A stretch of 64,000 nucleotides of DNA from Nocardioides sp. zg-1308 (GCF_013155375.1 NZ_JABJQY010000002.1:1302001-1366000), one strand, 5' to 3'; shown: positions 10,332-19,167, counted from the stretch's first letter. Notes: generated by a model not told the origin, from the sequence alone. Numbers and translations are program-made.

Positions 10332-11369
10332 TCAGCGCGTGGGGTCCACCACCGTGATGCCGGCCACGGGCGCCCGGTCGAAGACCGGCAGCAGCGACGC
10401 GGCCTCCTGGAGGCCGATGGTGCGCTCGACCAGGAGCTGCGGCCGCAGCTCGCCCGACTCGACCAGCGCCATCATCGCGGGGTAGTCGGACGCCGCCATC
10501 CCGTGGCTGCCGAGGACGTCGAGCTCGCACGCGATGACGCGGTCCATCGGGACCCGCGGGTGGCCGTCGACCGCCGGCAGCAGGCCGACCTGCGCCAGCC
10601 GACCTCGCCGACGGAGGCTCAGCAGCGCGTCCGCGCAGGTCTGCTCGCTCCCCACCGCGTCGACCGCGACGTGGCTGCCGCCGCCGGTCAGGTCCGCGAC
10701 GGCGGCCGGCACGTCGGTCCCGTCGGCCAGCACGACGCGCTCGGCGCCGAGGTCGGTGGCGACGGCGAGCGCCTCGGGGTTGCGGTCGACGGCCACCACG
10801 CGGGCGCCGAGGGACCGCGCGATCATCACCGTGCTGAGCCCTACGCCGCCGGCGCCGACGACCGCCACCCACTCGCCGGGGGCGACGCGGGCGCGGCCCA
10901 CGAGGGCGCGGTAGGCGGTGGCGAACCGGCAGCCCAGGCCGGCAGCGGTCGCGAGGTCCACCGTCCCGGGGACGGCGACGAGGTTGGTGTCCGCGCCGTG
11001 CAGGGCGACGAGCTCGGCGAAGGACCCCCAGTGGGTGAAGCCCGGCTGCTCCTGGTCGGGGCACACCTGCGCGTCGCCACCGAGGCACCACTCGCAGCGA
11101 CCGCACCCGCAGACGAACGGCACCGTGACCCGCTGGCCGACCCGCCACCGGACGACGCCGGTGCCCACCTCGACCACCTCGCCCGCGAGCTCGTGGCCCG
11201 GGACGTGCGGGAAGGCGATGTCGTCGTGGCCCGCCCACGCGTGCCAGTCGCTGCGGCACATCCCCGTCGCCGCGACGCGTACGACGACGCCTCCCGCGGG
11301 TGCCGACGGCTCGGGCACGTCACGCACCTCGGGCCGGGAGCGGACGGCATCGACGACGACTGCACGCAT
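10332..11369 (-). CDS. Zinc-dependent medium-chain alcohol dehydrogenase
   Basis: 345 residues, full length for the MDR zinc family. Catalytic-zinc ligands appear in GMCRSDWH and PGHELAGEV. Structural-zinc cysteines lie in CGCGRCEWCLGGDAQVC. The NAD(P) site is VAVVGAGGVGLSTVMIA followed by VVAVDRNPEAL, where the Asp after the second strand favours NAD over NADP. The start is the ATG at 11369; the open frame extends far upstream but that part is antisense to the DUF4396 gene. It is convergent with the preceding gene and divergent from DUF4396. The substrate alcohol is not predictable. Confidence 0.9.
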   Translation of the reverse strand: MRAVVVDAVRSRPEVRDVPEPSAPAGGVVVRVAATGMCRSDWHAWAGHDDIAFPHVPGHELAGEVVEVGTGVVRWRVGQRVTVPFVCGCGRCEWCLGGDAQVCPDQEQPGFTHWGSFAELVALHGADTNLVAVPGTVDLATAAGLGCRFATAYRALVGRARVAPGEWVAVVGAGGVGLSTVMIARSLGARVVAVDRNPEALAVATDLGAERVVLADGTDVPAAVADLTGGGSHVAVDAVGSEQTCADALLSLRRRGRLAQVGLLPAVDGHPRVPMDRVIACELDVLGSHGMAASDYPAMMALVESGELRPQLLVERTIGLQEAASLLPVFDRAPVAGITVVDPTR

Positions 11370-11411
11370 GGGTCGATCCTGCCGTAGGCGGGTGCCGGTG
11401 AGCCTGGACTG

Positions 11412-11428
11412 ATACCCCCCGGGGGTAT
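11412..11428. promoter_or_regulatory. CsoR/RcnR-like operator upstream of the DUF4396 gene
   Basis: ATACCCCC-C-GGGGGTAT, a perfect 17-base palindrome of the TACCCC...GGGGTA type recognised by copper- and metal-sensing CsoR-family repressors. It overlaps a possible -10 element (TATACG, 11426-11431), 66 bases upstream of the His-rich DUF4396 gene and 43 bases upstream of the divergent dehydrogenase start. No CsoR gene is in the window, so the repressor would act from elsewhere. Confidence 0.7.
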
Positions 11429-11477
11429 ACGGTGGCGGGGTATCCACCCGCTTTCGAGACATCGAGGGGTCGAACCG

Positions 11478-12167
11478 ATGGACCAGCACCACCAGCACAC
11501 GGACCACGACGCCCACCACGACGCGCATCACGAGCCGCACTCCGGGCACGGGACGGGCGGCGTCGACACGATGGCACTGTCGGCCACGCTGCACTGCCTG
11601 ACCGGCTGCGCCATCGGAGAGATCGCCGGCCTCATGATCGGCACCGCCGTCGGGCTCAGCACCGGCTGGACCGTCGTGCTGGCCGTCGGCCTGGCCTTCC
11701 TGTTCGGCTACACGCTCTCCACGCTGCCGCTGCTCCGGGCGGGACTCGGCGTCGGCGCCGCCCTGTCCGTGGTCCTCGCCGCGGACACCCTGTCGATCGC
11801 CACGATGGAGGTCGTCGACAACGCGGTGATGGCCCTCATCCCGGGCGCGATGGACGCCGGGCTGGTGAACTGGGTGTTCTGGGTGTCGATGATGATCGCC
11901 CTCACCGCCGCCTTCCTCGCCGCCTACCCCGTCAACCGCCACCTGCTGCGCCGCGGCAAGGGACACGCGCTGACCCACGAGTACCACCACGCCGCCTCGA
12001 GCCCCACGGGTACGCGTCGCCTCATCCCCGCCTTCGCCACCTCGACACTGGTGGCCGCGATCGTGGCGTTCATGCTGGGTGGCCTGGTCGTCTCCATCGC
12101 CGACGAGATCGGGGGCGGGGCGGGCGCCGAGCCCGGCGGCGACCCGGGCCACGCCGTCGCCCGCTGA
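11478..12167 (+). CDS. DUF4396 membrane protein with His-rich N-terminus, probable copper-related
   Basis: 229 residues. The first 24 residues contain ten histidines (DQHHQHTDHDAHHDAHHEPH), a likely metal-binding tail. The core has five or six hydrophobic helices. The first carries HCLTGCAIGEIAGLMIG, with a His-Cys-x3-Cys cluster at the membrane edge; LSTLPLLRAGLG and MSMMIALTAAFLAAYPVNR-like segments follow, then a second His-containing loop (HALTHEYHHAAS). I recognise the DUF4396 family. Its biochemical role is not established, but the metal-rich tail and CsoR-like operator point to copper handling. The ATG at 11478 has GAGGGG eight bases upstream. Confidence 0.8.
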   Translation: MDQHHQHTDHDAHHDAHHEPHSGHGTGGVDTMALSATLHCLTGCAIGEIAGLMIGTAVGLSTGWTVVLAVGLAFLFGYTLSTLPLLRAGLGVGAALSVVLAADTLSIATMEVVDNAVMALIPGAMDAGLVNWVFWVSMMIALTAAFLAAYPVNRHLLRRGKGHALTHEYHHAASSPTGTRRLIPAFATSTLVAAIVAFMLGGLVVSIADEIGGGAGAEPGGDPGHAVAR

Positions 12168-12183
12168 GCTCGGCCGACCCGGT

Positions 12184-13020
12184 TCAGGCCGGCACGAGTG
12201 CGGGCGCGAAGTCGCGCAGCTCCTCGTGCCCGCCGTGCACGACCAGGCACGTCGACTCCGGCACCTCGCGCCACGCGCCGTGCAGGTCGCCGAGGGGCTC
12301 CGACACGACGACCCGGGTGTCGTCGGACAGCCCGTGCAGCAGCGGGTGGTCGGGGTACTGGGCGCGGAGCGTCGAGATGTCGGTGCTGTGGAACAGCGAG
12401 CGCGAGGCGCCCATGCTCGAGTAGCGGAACGCCCAGGTGGTCTCGCCGTCGGTCACCGCCACGGTCATCTGGATCGGGTGCTCCACCCCGTGGCGACGTC
12501 CGGTCTCCTCGATGAGGCCGACGGCGCGGGCCACGGCGGCGGGCGGATCCTCCTCGAGGCCGAACGTCAGGGCGAGGTGGAAGAACAGCTCGGAGTCCGT
12601 CGATCCCTCGATGTGGGGGAACAGGGCCGGGTCGACGGCCACGGTCAGGTCCCGCTTCACGGTCGGGAACTCCGCGATGGAGCCGTTGTGCATCCACAGC
12701 CAGCGCCCGTGGCGGAAGGGGTGGCAGTTCGTCTGCTGCACGGGCGTGCCGGTGGTCGCGCGGATGTGGGCGAACACCCGGTCGGCGCGTGCGTGTCCTG
12801 CGAGCTCACGGAGGTTGCGGTCGTTCCACGCCGGCTCGGTGCTGCTGTAGATGCCCGGACGGTCCTGGGCGTCGTACCAGCCCACCCCGAAGCCGTCACC
12901 GTTCACGGCCTCCGCCCCCAGCCGGGAGTGCATGCTCTGCACCACCAGCGAGTTCTCCGGCTTGAAGAGCAGGTCCTCCAGCAGCACGGGCGAACCCGAG
13001 TACGCGAGCCATCGGCACAT
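12184..13020 (-). CDS. Class II glutamine amidotransferase (EgtC/YafJ type)
   Basis: 278 residues starting MCRWLAYSGSP, so removal of Met exposes the N-terminal Cys nucleophile. NGDGFGVGWY, RATTGTPVQQTNCHPF and WLWMHNGSIAEF are the glutamine-binding and oxyanion-hole motifs of Ntn-type glutamine amidotransferases. There is no synthetase domain, so it acts alone or with a separate partner. EgtC removes glutamate in ergothioneine synthesis, but none of egtA, B, D or E is nearby. That assignment is therefore only one option; stand-alone YafJ-like hydrolases are the other. Monocistronic. Confidence 0.88.
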   Translation of the reverse strand: MCRWLAYSGSPVLLEDLLFKPENSLVVQSMHSRLGAEAVNGDGFGVGWYDAQDRPGIYSSTEPAWNDRNLRELAGHARADRVFAHIRATTGTPVQQTNCHPFRHGRWLWMHNGSIAEFPTVKRDLTVAVDPALFPHIEGSTDSELFFHLALTFGLEEDPPAAVARAVGLIEETGRRHGVEHPIQMTVAVTDGETTWAFRYSSMGASRSLFHSTDISTLRAQYPDHPLLHGLSDDTRVVVSEPLGDLHGAWREVPESTCLVVHGGHEELRDFAPALVPA

Positions 13021-13108
13021 CTCGTCTCCCGTCGTCGGCTCCCATTGGAGGCCGGGGACGATGCGGCCGCATCACCCGGGTCGTGTGAGGGCGACGCGCC
13101 GGGAACGA

Positions 13109-13144
13109 CGATCGGGCCGGCCCCGTGAGGGTCCGGCCCGATCG
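13109..13144 (-). terminator. Terminator of the tRNA-Ser transcript
   Basis: Perfect 12-bp stem CGATCGGGCCGG (13109-13120) and CCGGCCCGATCG (13133-13144) with a 12-base loop. It lies seven bases past the CCA end of the minus-strand tRNA-Ser, exactly where its transcript should end. Confidence 0.75.
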
Positions 13145-13150
13145 GTTGTC

Positions 13151-13240
13151 TGGCGGTGGCGGTGGGATTTGAACCCACGGTGGGTTTGACCCCACACATC
13201 ATTTCGAGTGATGCACCTTCGGCCGCTCGGACACGCCACC
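13151..13240 (-). tRNA. tRNA-Ser (anticodon CGA), CCA encoded
   Basis: Read on the minus strand, it begins GGTGGCGTGTCCGAGCGG (acceptor and D arm). The anticodon arm has a CATCA/TGATG stem and loop CTCGAAA, giving anticodon CGA for UCG codons. A long class II variable arm follows, then the T arm GTGGG-TTCAAAT-CCCAC and the closing acceptor CGCCACC-G-CCA. The 90 bases include a genomically encoded CCA. The long variable arm and the G discriminator fit serine. It faces plsB, and no integrated element lies at its end. Confidence 0.96.
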
Positions 13241-13393
13241 GCGCGGAACATTACCGGAGGGTGAGCGCGAGCCGGAAACCGGCGACCCGGCTGCCATCAC
13301 GGGGGAACTTCTCCGTTGCCGTGGCCAGCGGACGCGTGCGGGAGGTAGTTTGCGCGCACGCAGGGTCCGCGCGCAGCGCGGGGGAGAGGAGCG

Positions 13394-15346
13394 GTGCCGA
13401 CCGTGACTGCCGTCCGACGCATCCGTGAGCTCGCCACGTCGTCCCTGCCCCGCGCGGTGGGCGGGCGGCTGCCGGCCGCCCCGCCGCAGGAGGTCACCGA
13501 GCTGCTGCAGGACGAGCGCTTCCGCGCGGCCGTCGCCGAGGCGGCGGCCGAGCAGGGCCGGTCCGAGGACGAGGTGTGGTCGGAGGTCGAGGGCTACCTC
13601 CACGAGATGTCGGCGGCGCACGACGATCGCGCCTCGCAGGGCTGGGCGCGGATGGGCGACTGGTTCCTCCGGGCCTACGACGTCCTGGTCGACGAGGACC
13701 AGATGCACCAGCTGCGGCGGGTCGACCGCACACACAGCCTCGCGCTCGCCTTCAGCCACCGGTCCTACCTCGACGGCATGGTCATCCCCAACGTGCTGAT
13801 GGCGCGGCGGTTCTCGCCGACCTACACGTTCGGCGGCGCCAACCTCAACCTGCCGCTGATCGGCTCGGTCGCCAGCCGCACGGGCCTCATCTTCATCCGG
13901 CGCTCGACGCAGGAGATCCCGGTCTACCGGCTCGCCCTGCGCTCCTACATCCGCCAGATGGTGACCAACAAGCGCAACCTCGCCTGGTCGATCGAGGGCG
14001 GCCGGACCCGCACCGGCAAGCTGCGGCCCCCGGTCCACGGGATCCTCAAGTACCTCACCGACACCGTGCAGAGCCGCGGGGAGGGCGACGAGGCCCCCGA
14101 CGTGCAGGTCGTGCCGGTCTCGGTGGTCTACGACCAGCTGCACGAGGTCTCGTCGATGACCGAGGAGTCGCGCGGCGCGAGCAAGACGCCGGAGGACTGG
14201 CGCTGGCTGGTGCGGTTCGCGCGGCTCCAGCGCAACCGGCTCGGGCGGGCCTACCTCACCGTCGGCGAGCCGTTCTCGCTGCGGGCGCGGATGGAGGAGC
14301 TCGCCGCCGAGGGGGTCACCGGCAACCAGGCCGTCGAGCGCGTCGCCCTCGACATCTCCCACCGGCTCAACCGCGCCACCCCGGTGACCGTCACCGCCAT
14401 CGTCTCGCTGGCGATCCTCGGCGCCGACCGCGCCCTGACCGTGGACGAGGTCCTCGACACCGTCGAGCCGCTCGCGTCCTACATCGACGCCCGCCACTGG
14501 CCGGTCGCCGGGGCCGCCGACCTGCGGGACCGCTCGACCATCCGCCGCGCGCTCGCCGAGCTGTCGCGCAGCGGCGTGCTGACGGCGTACGACGGCGGCA
14601 CCGAGCCGGTCTGGAAGATCGGGGACGACCAGCACCTGGTCGCCGCGTTCTACCGCAACACGGTCATCCACATCCTCGTCGAGCGCGCCATCGGCGAGCT
14701 CGCGCTGCTGACCGTCAGCGAGCTCGAGCCGGACGCCGAGCTCCCGCCGGGCGGCGAGCTCGAGGTGGCCTGGGAGGAGGCCAAGCGGATGCGCGACCTG
14801 CTGAAGTTCGAGTTCTTCTTCCCCAGCCGCGCCGGCTTCGAGGACGACCTGCGCACCGAGCTGCACCTGCTCGTCGGCGAGGGCGTCACCGAGATGACGC
14901 CGACCACGGCACGCGAGCTGCTCGTCACCGCCCGCCCGCACCTCGCCCACCTCGTCCTCCGGCCCTTCCTCGACGCCTACCTCGTCGTGGCCGACCGGCT
15001 CGCCGACCGCGGTGACGGCCCCGTCGACGAGGACGACCTGCTCGCCGACTCGCTGGCTGTCGGTCAGCAGTGGGCGCTGCAGCGACGGGTCGCGAGTGCC
15101 GAGTCGATCTCGCTGGAGCTCTTCCGCACCGCCCTGTCGCTGGCGCGCCACAAGAGCCTGCTCGAGGCCGGCGAGGGCGTCGGCACCGCCCGGGAGGCGT
15201 TCGCTGCCGAGCTGCGCGACTCGGTGCGCCGGGTCAACATCATCGGTGAGATCGCGGGTGACATCGTGCCCGTCCGGCACCCCGACCCGCGTCCGGAGCC
15301 GCAAGCCCAACCGCAGCCGCAGCCGCAGCCGCAGGAGACCAGGTGA
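13394..15346 (+). CDS. plsB: Glycerol-3-phosphate 1-O-acyltransferase
   Basis: A 650-residue PlsB-type enzyme that puts the first acyl chain on glycerol-3-phosphate. The acyltransferase domain lies at about residues 110-330: HRSYLDG (HX4D, His122 and Asp127), RTGLIFIRR (block II), and SIEGGRTRTGKLRPP (block III, substrate-binding). The C-terminal half is helical and ends in a Pro-Gln repeat, PQAQPQPQPQPQ. The GTG start has GAGGAG upstream. Its stop overlaps the next start (GTGA), placing it first in a three-gene lipid operon with the HAD-AGPAT fusion and a WS/DGAT. This suggests the operon runs from G3P towards phosphatidate and neutral lipid. Confidence 0.93.
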   Translation: MPTVTAVRRIRELATSSLPRAVGGRLPAAPPQEVTELLQDERFRAAVAEAAAEQGRSEDEVWSEVEGYLHEMSAAHDDRASQGWARMGDWFLRAYDVLVDEDQMHQLRRVDRTHSLALAFSHRSYLDGMVIPNVLMARRFSPTYTFGGANLNLPLIGSVASRTGLIFIRRSTQEIPVYRLALRSYIRQMVTNKRNLAWSIEGGRTRTGKLRPPVHGILKYLTDTVQSRGEGDEAPDVQVVPVSVVYDQLHEVSSMTEESRGASKTPEDWRWLVRFARLQRNRLGRAYLTVGEPFSLRARMEELAAEGVTGNQAVERVALDISHRLNRATPVTVTAIVSLAILGADRALTVDEVLDTVEPLASYIDARHWPVAGAADLRDRSTIRRALAELSRSGVLTAYDGGTEPVWKIGDDQHLVAAFYRNTVIHILVERAIGELALLTVSELEPDAELPPGGELEVAWEEAKRMRDLLKFEFFFPSRAGFEDDLRTELHLLVGEGVTEMTPTTARELLVTARPHLAHLVLRPFLDAYLVVADRLADRGDGPVDEDDLLADSLAVGQQWALQRRVASAESISLELFRTALSLARHKSLLEAGEGVGTAREAFAAELRDSVRRVNIIGEIAGDIVPVRHPDPRPEPQAQPQPQPQPQETR

Positions 15347-16788
15347 GCGGACTCTCCGCCGAGGTCGAGCAGGCGATCGAGGCGATCGGGGCCGGGCCGC
15401 AGGGCCCGACGGTCGGTGCCTTCTTCGACCTCGACGGCACCCTGGTCGCCGGCTACACGGCGGCGACCTTCTACGGCGACCGGCTCAGGGGCCGCGCCGT
15501 CTCGCCGGCCGAGTTCGTCCGCACCGTGGTGACGGCGGTCGACGGCGAGCTCGGCGGCGACCCTACGCGCATCGCCCACGTCGCCTTCTCCGCGATGCGC
15601 GGCGAGTCCGAGGAGGCCTTCGCCGACCTCGGCGAGCGGCTGTTCCGCTCCAAGATCGCCGGCACCATCCGCCGCGAGTCACGCGCCCTCGTCCACGCCC
15701 ACCAGCGCGCCGGCCACACCGTCGCCGTCGCGTCCGCCGCCACGGCCTACCAGATCGCGCCGGTCGCCCGGGACCTCGGCGTCGAGCACCTGGTCTGCAC
15801 CCGGCTGGTCGTCGAGGACGGCCAGTTCACCGGCGCCACCGACGGCCCGATGCTGTGGGGCCGGCACAAGGCGAGCGGCGTGCGCGCCTTCGCCCGCGAG
15901 CACGACGTCGACCTGACCGCGTCGTACGCCTACGGCAACGGCTACGAGGACGTCGCCTTCCTCTCCTCCGTGGGCCACCCCACCGCACTCAGCCCGCACC
16001 GCGACCTGCGGGCCGCCGCCGCCCGCCTGGGGTGGCCGGTGCTCGACCTGAGCGACCCGGTCGGCGGCTCGCTGCTCGCCGCGGGACGCACTGTCGCCGC
16101 CCTCGCCGGGATGAACGCCGGTGTGGGGGCCGGCCTGGCCTACGGGCTCGCGCGCGGCGACCTCCGCCGCGGGCGCAACGCGGCGATCGGCCTCGCCACC
16201 CGGCTGCCGATGGCGCTGGCCGGTGTCTCGCTCGACGTGCTCCACCGTGAGCGGCTGTGGTCGCACCGGCCGGCGATCTTCATCGCGAACCACCAGAGCT
16301 CGCTCGACATCCCGGTGCTGGGCAGGCTGCTCGAGCGCGACTTCACGATCGTCGCCAAGAAGGAGGCGCGCTGGGACCCGCGCGCCGTGGTGGGGTCGGT
16401 GGTGATCGACCCGGCCTGGATCGACCGCTCCGACTCCGAGTCGGCCCGCGCCACGCTGGCCGGGGTCGTCGAGCGGGTCCGGGGCGGCACCTCGCTGATG
16501 ATCTTCCCCGAGGGCACGCGGTCGCCGACACCAGTGCTGGGCCCGTTCCGCAAGGGCGCGTTCCACCTCGCCGCGCAGGCCGGGGTGCCGGTCGTGCCGG
16601 TGGTGCTGCGCAACACGGGTGAGCTGATGGGCCGCAGCTCCCTCGTGCTCAACCCCGGCGTGGTCGACGTGTGCGTGCTGGAGCCCGAGACCGACTGGAG
16701 GGTGGAGGACATGAGCGAGCGGATCGCCTCCCTGCACACGACGTTCGAGCAGACCCTCGCCCACTGGCCCTCGGGAGAGCACCGATGA
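15343..16788 (+). CDS. HAD-IB phosphatase fused to 1-acylglycerol-3-phosphate acyltransferase
   Basis: 481 residues with two catalytic domains. The N-terminal HAD-IB domain has FFDLDGTLV (Asp29 nucleophile, Asp31), a Ser/Thr motif in AVASAATAYQ, Lys in LWGRHKASG and YGNGYEDVAFL. The C-terminal PlsC domain has NHQSSLDI (His317 and Asp322), FPEGTRSP and VVPVVLRN. The pairing resembles mycobacterial PlsC/SerB2-like fusions. One chain could acylate lysophosphatidate and then hydrolyse a phosphate, which would lead to diacylglycerol, the substrate of the next gene. That coupling is inference. GTG start overlapping the plsB stop. Confidence 0.92.
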   Translation: MSGLSAEVEQAIEAIGAGPQGPTVGAFFDLDGTLVAGYTAATFYGDRLRGRAVSPAEFVRTVVTAVDGELGGDPTRIAHVAFSAMRGESEEAFADLGERLFRSKIAGTIRRESRALVHAHQRAGHTVAVASAATAYQIAPVARDLGVEHLVCTRLVVEDGQFTGATDGPMLWGRHKASGVRAFAREHDVDLTASYAYGNGYEDVAFLSSVGHPTALSPHRDLRAAAARLGWPVLDLSDPVGGSLLAAGRTVAALAGMNAGVGAGLAYGLARGDLRRGRNAAIGLATRLPMALAGVSLDVLHRERLWSHRPAIFIANHQSSLDIPVLGRLLERDFTIVAKKEARWDPRAVVGSVVIDPAWIDRSDSESARATLAGVVERVRGGTSLMIFPEGTRSPTPVLGPFRKGAFHLAAQAGVPVVPVVLRNTGELMGRSSLVLNPGVVDVCVLEPETDWRVEDMSERIASLHTTFEQTLAHWPSGEHR

Positions 16789-18215
16789 GCGAGGAGGACG
16801 TCGAGCGCTGGACGGCGGCCGCCACCTGGACCGCCTCGGCCGAGCTGACCCCCGTGCAGACCCTGCTGTGGCGCGCCGAGCGCCACCCGGTGCAGTCGTC
16901 CACGTCGACGGTGGTCGTCGACCTCGACCGGGCGCCCGACTGGGAGCGCCTCGTCGCCGCCGCCGAGTGGGGCACCCGTCTCGTCCGCCGGCTGCGCCAG
17001 CGCGTCGTCGACCCGCTCGTGCCGACGGCACCTCCCACGTGGGCCGACGACCCGACGTTCGACCTCGGCTACCACCTGCGCCGCGAGCGGGTCTCGAGCC
17101 GCGACGAGGTCCTCGCCCAGGCCGCCCAGGTCGCCCTGCGCCCCTTCGACCGCTCGCGGCCGCTGTGGGAGGGCGTGCTGTTCGAGGGGCTGCCCGACGG
17201 AGCGGCGGCGTACGCCCTCAAGATCCACCACGCCCTGGCCGACCCGCTCGGCACCGTGCAGCTGCTCTCGATGCTGCAGTCCGGCCGGCGCGAGCACACG
17301 CCGCGCAAGCCGCTGGGCGCCGAGCCGGCCACGTCGGTGGACGCCGATCCGGTCGAGCTCGCGGTGGCCGGCCTGCGCGTCGACGTCTCGACGCTGCCCG
17401 AGGCCGCGGTCGCGTCGGCGCGCACGCTGGCCCACGCGGCGGCCCGGCCGCAGGTGGTCGTCGCCTCCGCGCTGCGCTACGGCGCGTCGGTGCGCCGGCT
17501 GATGACCCAGGCGGCGCCGCCCTCGCCGGAGCTGTCGCCGCGGACCGGCAAGCGGTGGTCCTTCCTCACCCTCGACGCCCCCCTCGACCCGCTGCGCGCG
17601 GTGGCGCGGCAGGGCGGCGGCACGCTCGACGACGCCGCCGTCGCGCTGGTGCTCGGCGGGCTGCGCCGCTACCACGAGGGACGCGGCAGCGCCGTGCCGG
17701 AGATCCCCGTCGGCGTACGCGTCTCGCTCGACCGCGCCGACGACCTCGGCAACCGGTTCGCCGGCGCCGTGATCTCGGGTCCGCTGGCGGTCGAGGACCC
17801 GGTCGACCGGGTCGCGGCCGTGCGCGGCGAGGTGCTGTCGCTGCACACCGAGCGCGCGCTGGAGGTGCTCGACGTGGCCGCCCCGGTGGTCAACCGGCTG
17901 CCGTCCTTCGTCGGCGCGGCGGCGCTGCGCACGGCCGTACCTCCCGACGCGTTCGTCCTCACGCTGCCCGGCCCACCGCGCCGGCGCTACATGGCGGGCG
18001 CGCAGGTGCAGGGGATGTACGTCCTGGGGCCGCTGCCGGGCGCCGCGCTCACCGTCAGCCTGGTGACGTGCGGCGACACCGCCTGCATCGGCGTCAACGT
18101 CGACGCGAGCGCGGTCTCCGACCTCGAGGCGCTGGCCGAGTGCCTGGCCGAGGGGGTCGAGGAGATGGTGTCCGCCGCGCCCGCGGCGGACGGTCAGTCG
18201 GTGGGGCCGACGTAG
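16785..18215 (+). CDS. Wax ester synthase / diacylglycerol acyltransferase (WS/DGAT) family protein
   Basis: 476 residues. The N-terminal condensing domain starts with LTPVQTLLWRAE and carries KIHHALADPLG. His148-His149 and Asp153 match the HHxxxDG catalytic motif except that the final Gly is Pro154. The PLWEGVLFEGL block and the C-terminal block (LPGPPRRRYMAGAQVQGMY, then GVNVDASAVSDLEAL) are typical of the family, which makes triacylglycerol or wax esters from acyl-CoA. The ATGA overlap with the preceding gene and the upstream PlsB and PlsC activities suggest a neutral-lipid operon. The Pro substitution may lower or change activity. Its 3' end overlaps the convergent GNAT gene by 22 bases. 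Confidence 0.88.
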   Translation: MSEEDVERWTAAATWTASAELTPVQTLLWRAERHPVQSSTSTVVVDLDRAPDWERLVAAAEWGTRLVRRLRQRVVDPLVPTAPPTWADDPTFDLGYHLRRERVSSRDEVLAQAAQVALRPFDRSRPLWEGVLFEGLPDGAAAYALKIHHALADPLGTVQLLSMLQSGRREHTPRKPLGAEPATSVDADPVELAVAGLRVDVSTLPEAAVASARTLAHAAARPQVVVASALRYGASVRRLMTQAAPPSPELSPRTGKRWSFLTLDAPLDPLRAVARQGGGTLDDAAVALVLGGLRRYHEGRGSAVPEIPVGVRVSLDRADDLGNRFAGAVISGPLAVEDPVDRVAAVRGEVLSLHTERALEVLDVAAPVVNRLPSFVGAAALRTAVPPDAFVLTLPGPPRRRYMAGAQVQGMYVLGPLPGAALTVSLVTCGDTACIGVNVDASAVSDLEALAECLAEGVEEMVSAAPAADGQSVGPT

Positions 18216-18658
18216 TAGAGCATGCGGTAGTCGACGCCGTCCTCGATGTTGACGTAGCCGTGCCGCTCGTAGAAGCGCCGGGTGTCGACGTCCACCTCGT
18301 CGACGCCGATGTGCATCTCCGGGGAGCCGTGCTCGCGGGCCAGCCGCTTGCAGAGGTCGAGCACGCGGGTGCCGATGCCGTGGGAGCGGAGCCCGGGCAC
18401 GACGTAGAGCTCCTCGAGCTGCGACACCGGGCCGTCGAACCAGATCGCCGGGCGCAGGGTCATGAGGGCGAACCCGACGGGCCGGTCGCCGTCCTCCGCG
18501 AGCACCGCGACGACGTCGTCGAGGCTCAGCAGCCGGGTGAAGCGCTCCTCGAGGACGTCGGCGTCGTCGGTCTCGGTGTCGAACTCGGTGTTGAAGTCCC
18601 AGAGCATCCGTCCGAGCACGGCGGCGTCGGCGACGGTGGCACGGCGGACGTCGATCAC
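18194..18658 (-). CDS. GNAT-family N-acetyltransferase
   Basis: A 154-residue single GNAT domain. It opens [19 protein letters not shown], has LEELYVVPGLRSHGIGTRVL (the acetyl-CoA pyrophosphate loop, R-x-x-G-I-G) and ends FYERHGYVN, the usual beta6-beta7 turn. The GTG start at 18658 overlaps the tadA stop as GTGA, so it is translated with tadA. The acceptor is unknown. Because it is coupled to a tRNA-editing gene, an RNA or translation target is possible but unproven. Confidence 0.87.
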   Translation of the reverse strand: MIDVRRATVADAAVLGRMLWDFNTEFDTETDDADVLEERFTRLLSLDDVVAVLAEDGDRPVGFALMTLRPAIWFDGPVSQLEELYVVPGLRSHGIGTRVLDLCKRLAREHGSPEMHIGVDEVDVDTRRFYERHGYVNIEDGVDYRMLYYVGPTD

Positions 18659-19167
18659 GTGGGCTCCCGGGTGGTGTGGGCGGCTCCGGGGACGGTGTCG
18701 GTGACGGGCCCGGCGCCGTTCCGGTGGCGGGCGAAGAAGGCGTCGAGCAGGGCCGAGGACTCGGCCGCCAGCACACCGCCGAGGACCTCCGGGCGGTGGT
18801 TGAGCCGGCGGTCGCGGACGACGTCCCACAGGGAGCCGACCGCGCCGAGCTGGTCGTCGTAGGCCCCGAAGACGAGGCGGTCCACCCGGGCGAGCACCAG
18901 CGCCCCGGCGCACATGGTGCACGGCTCGAGGGTGACGACGAGCGTGCAGCCGGTGAGCCGCCACTCGCCGCGCGTCGCGGCCGCCGCCCGCAGCGCGACC
19001 ACCTCGGCATGGCCGGTGGGGTCGCCGTGCGACTCGCGCGTGTTGCGGCCGGTGCCGATGACCGCCCCGGAGGCGTCGAGGACCACGGCCCCCACCGGTA
19101 CGTCGTCGCCCGCGAGCGCCGCCTGCGCCTCGGCGAGGGCCAGGCGCATCGGGTCGTCCCAGCTCAT
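18655..19167 (-). CDS. tadA: tRNA adenosine(34) deaminase
   Basis: 170 residues. Zinc and catalytic motifs of the cytidine deaminase superfamily: His53-Ala-Glu55 in GHAEVVAL, and Pro82-Cys83-x-x-Cys86 in [10 protein letters not shown]. The [10 protein letters not shown] and [13 protein letters not shown] segments are TadA-specific and define the wobble adenosine pocket of tRNA-Arg(ACG). The enzyme converts A34 to inosine. The C-terminal tail beyond residue 150 is short and unstructured. Start and stop overlap both neighbours (ATGA and GTGA), forming a tight three-gene unit. Confidence 0.95.
   Translation of the reverse strand: MSWDDPMRLALAEAQAALAGDDVPVGAVVLDASGAVIGTGRNTRESHGDPTGHAEVVALRAAAATRGEWRLTGCTLVVTLEPCTMCAGALVLARVDRLVFGAYDDQLGAVGSLWDVVRDRRLNHRPEVLGGVLAAESSALLDAFFARHRNGAGPVTDTVPGAAHTTREPT

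Noticed and set aside
12184..13020. EgtC of ergothioneine biosynthesis
   Set aside because: The fold fits, but none of the other egt genes are in the window, so the specific name is not justified.
13151..13400. tRNA-Ser as an integration site for a mobile element
   Set aside because: No integrase, duplicated tRNA end or phage gene is present; both sides are ordinary chromosomal genes.
16140..19010. A 956-residue minus-strand open frame crossing several genes
   Set aside because: It runs antisense through the acyltransferase and WS/DGAT genes and out of frame through tadA and the GNAT gene; no continuous family match.
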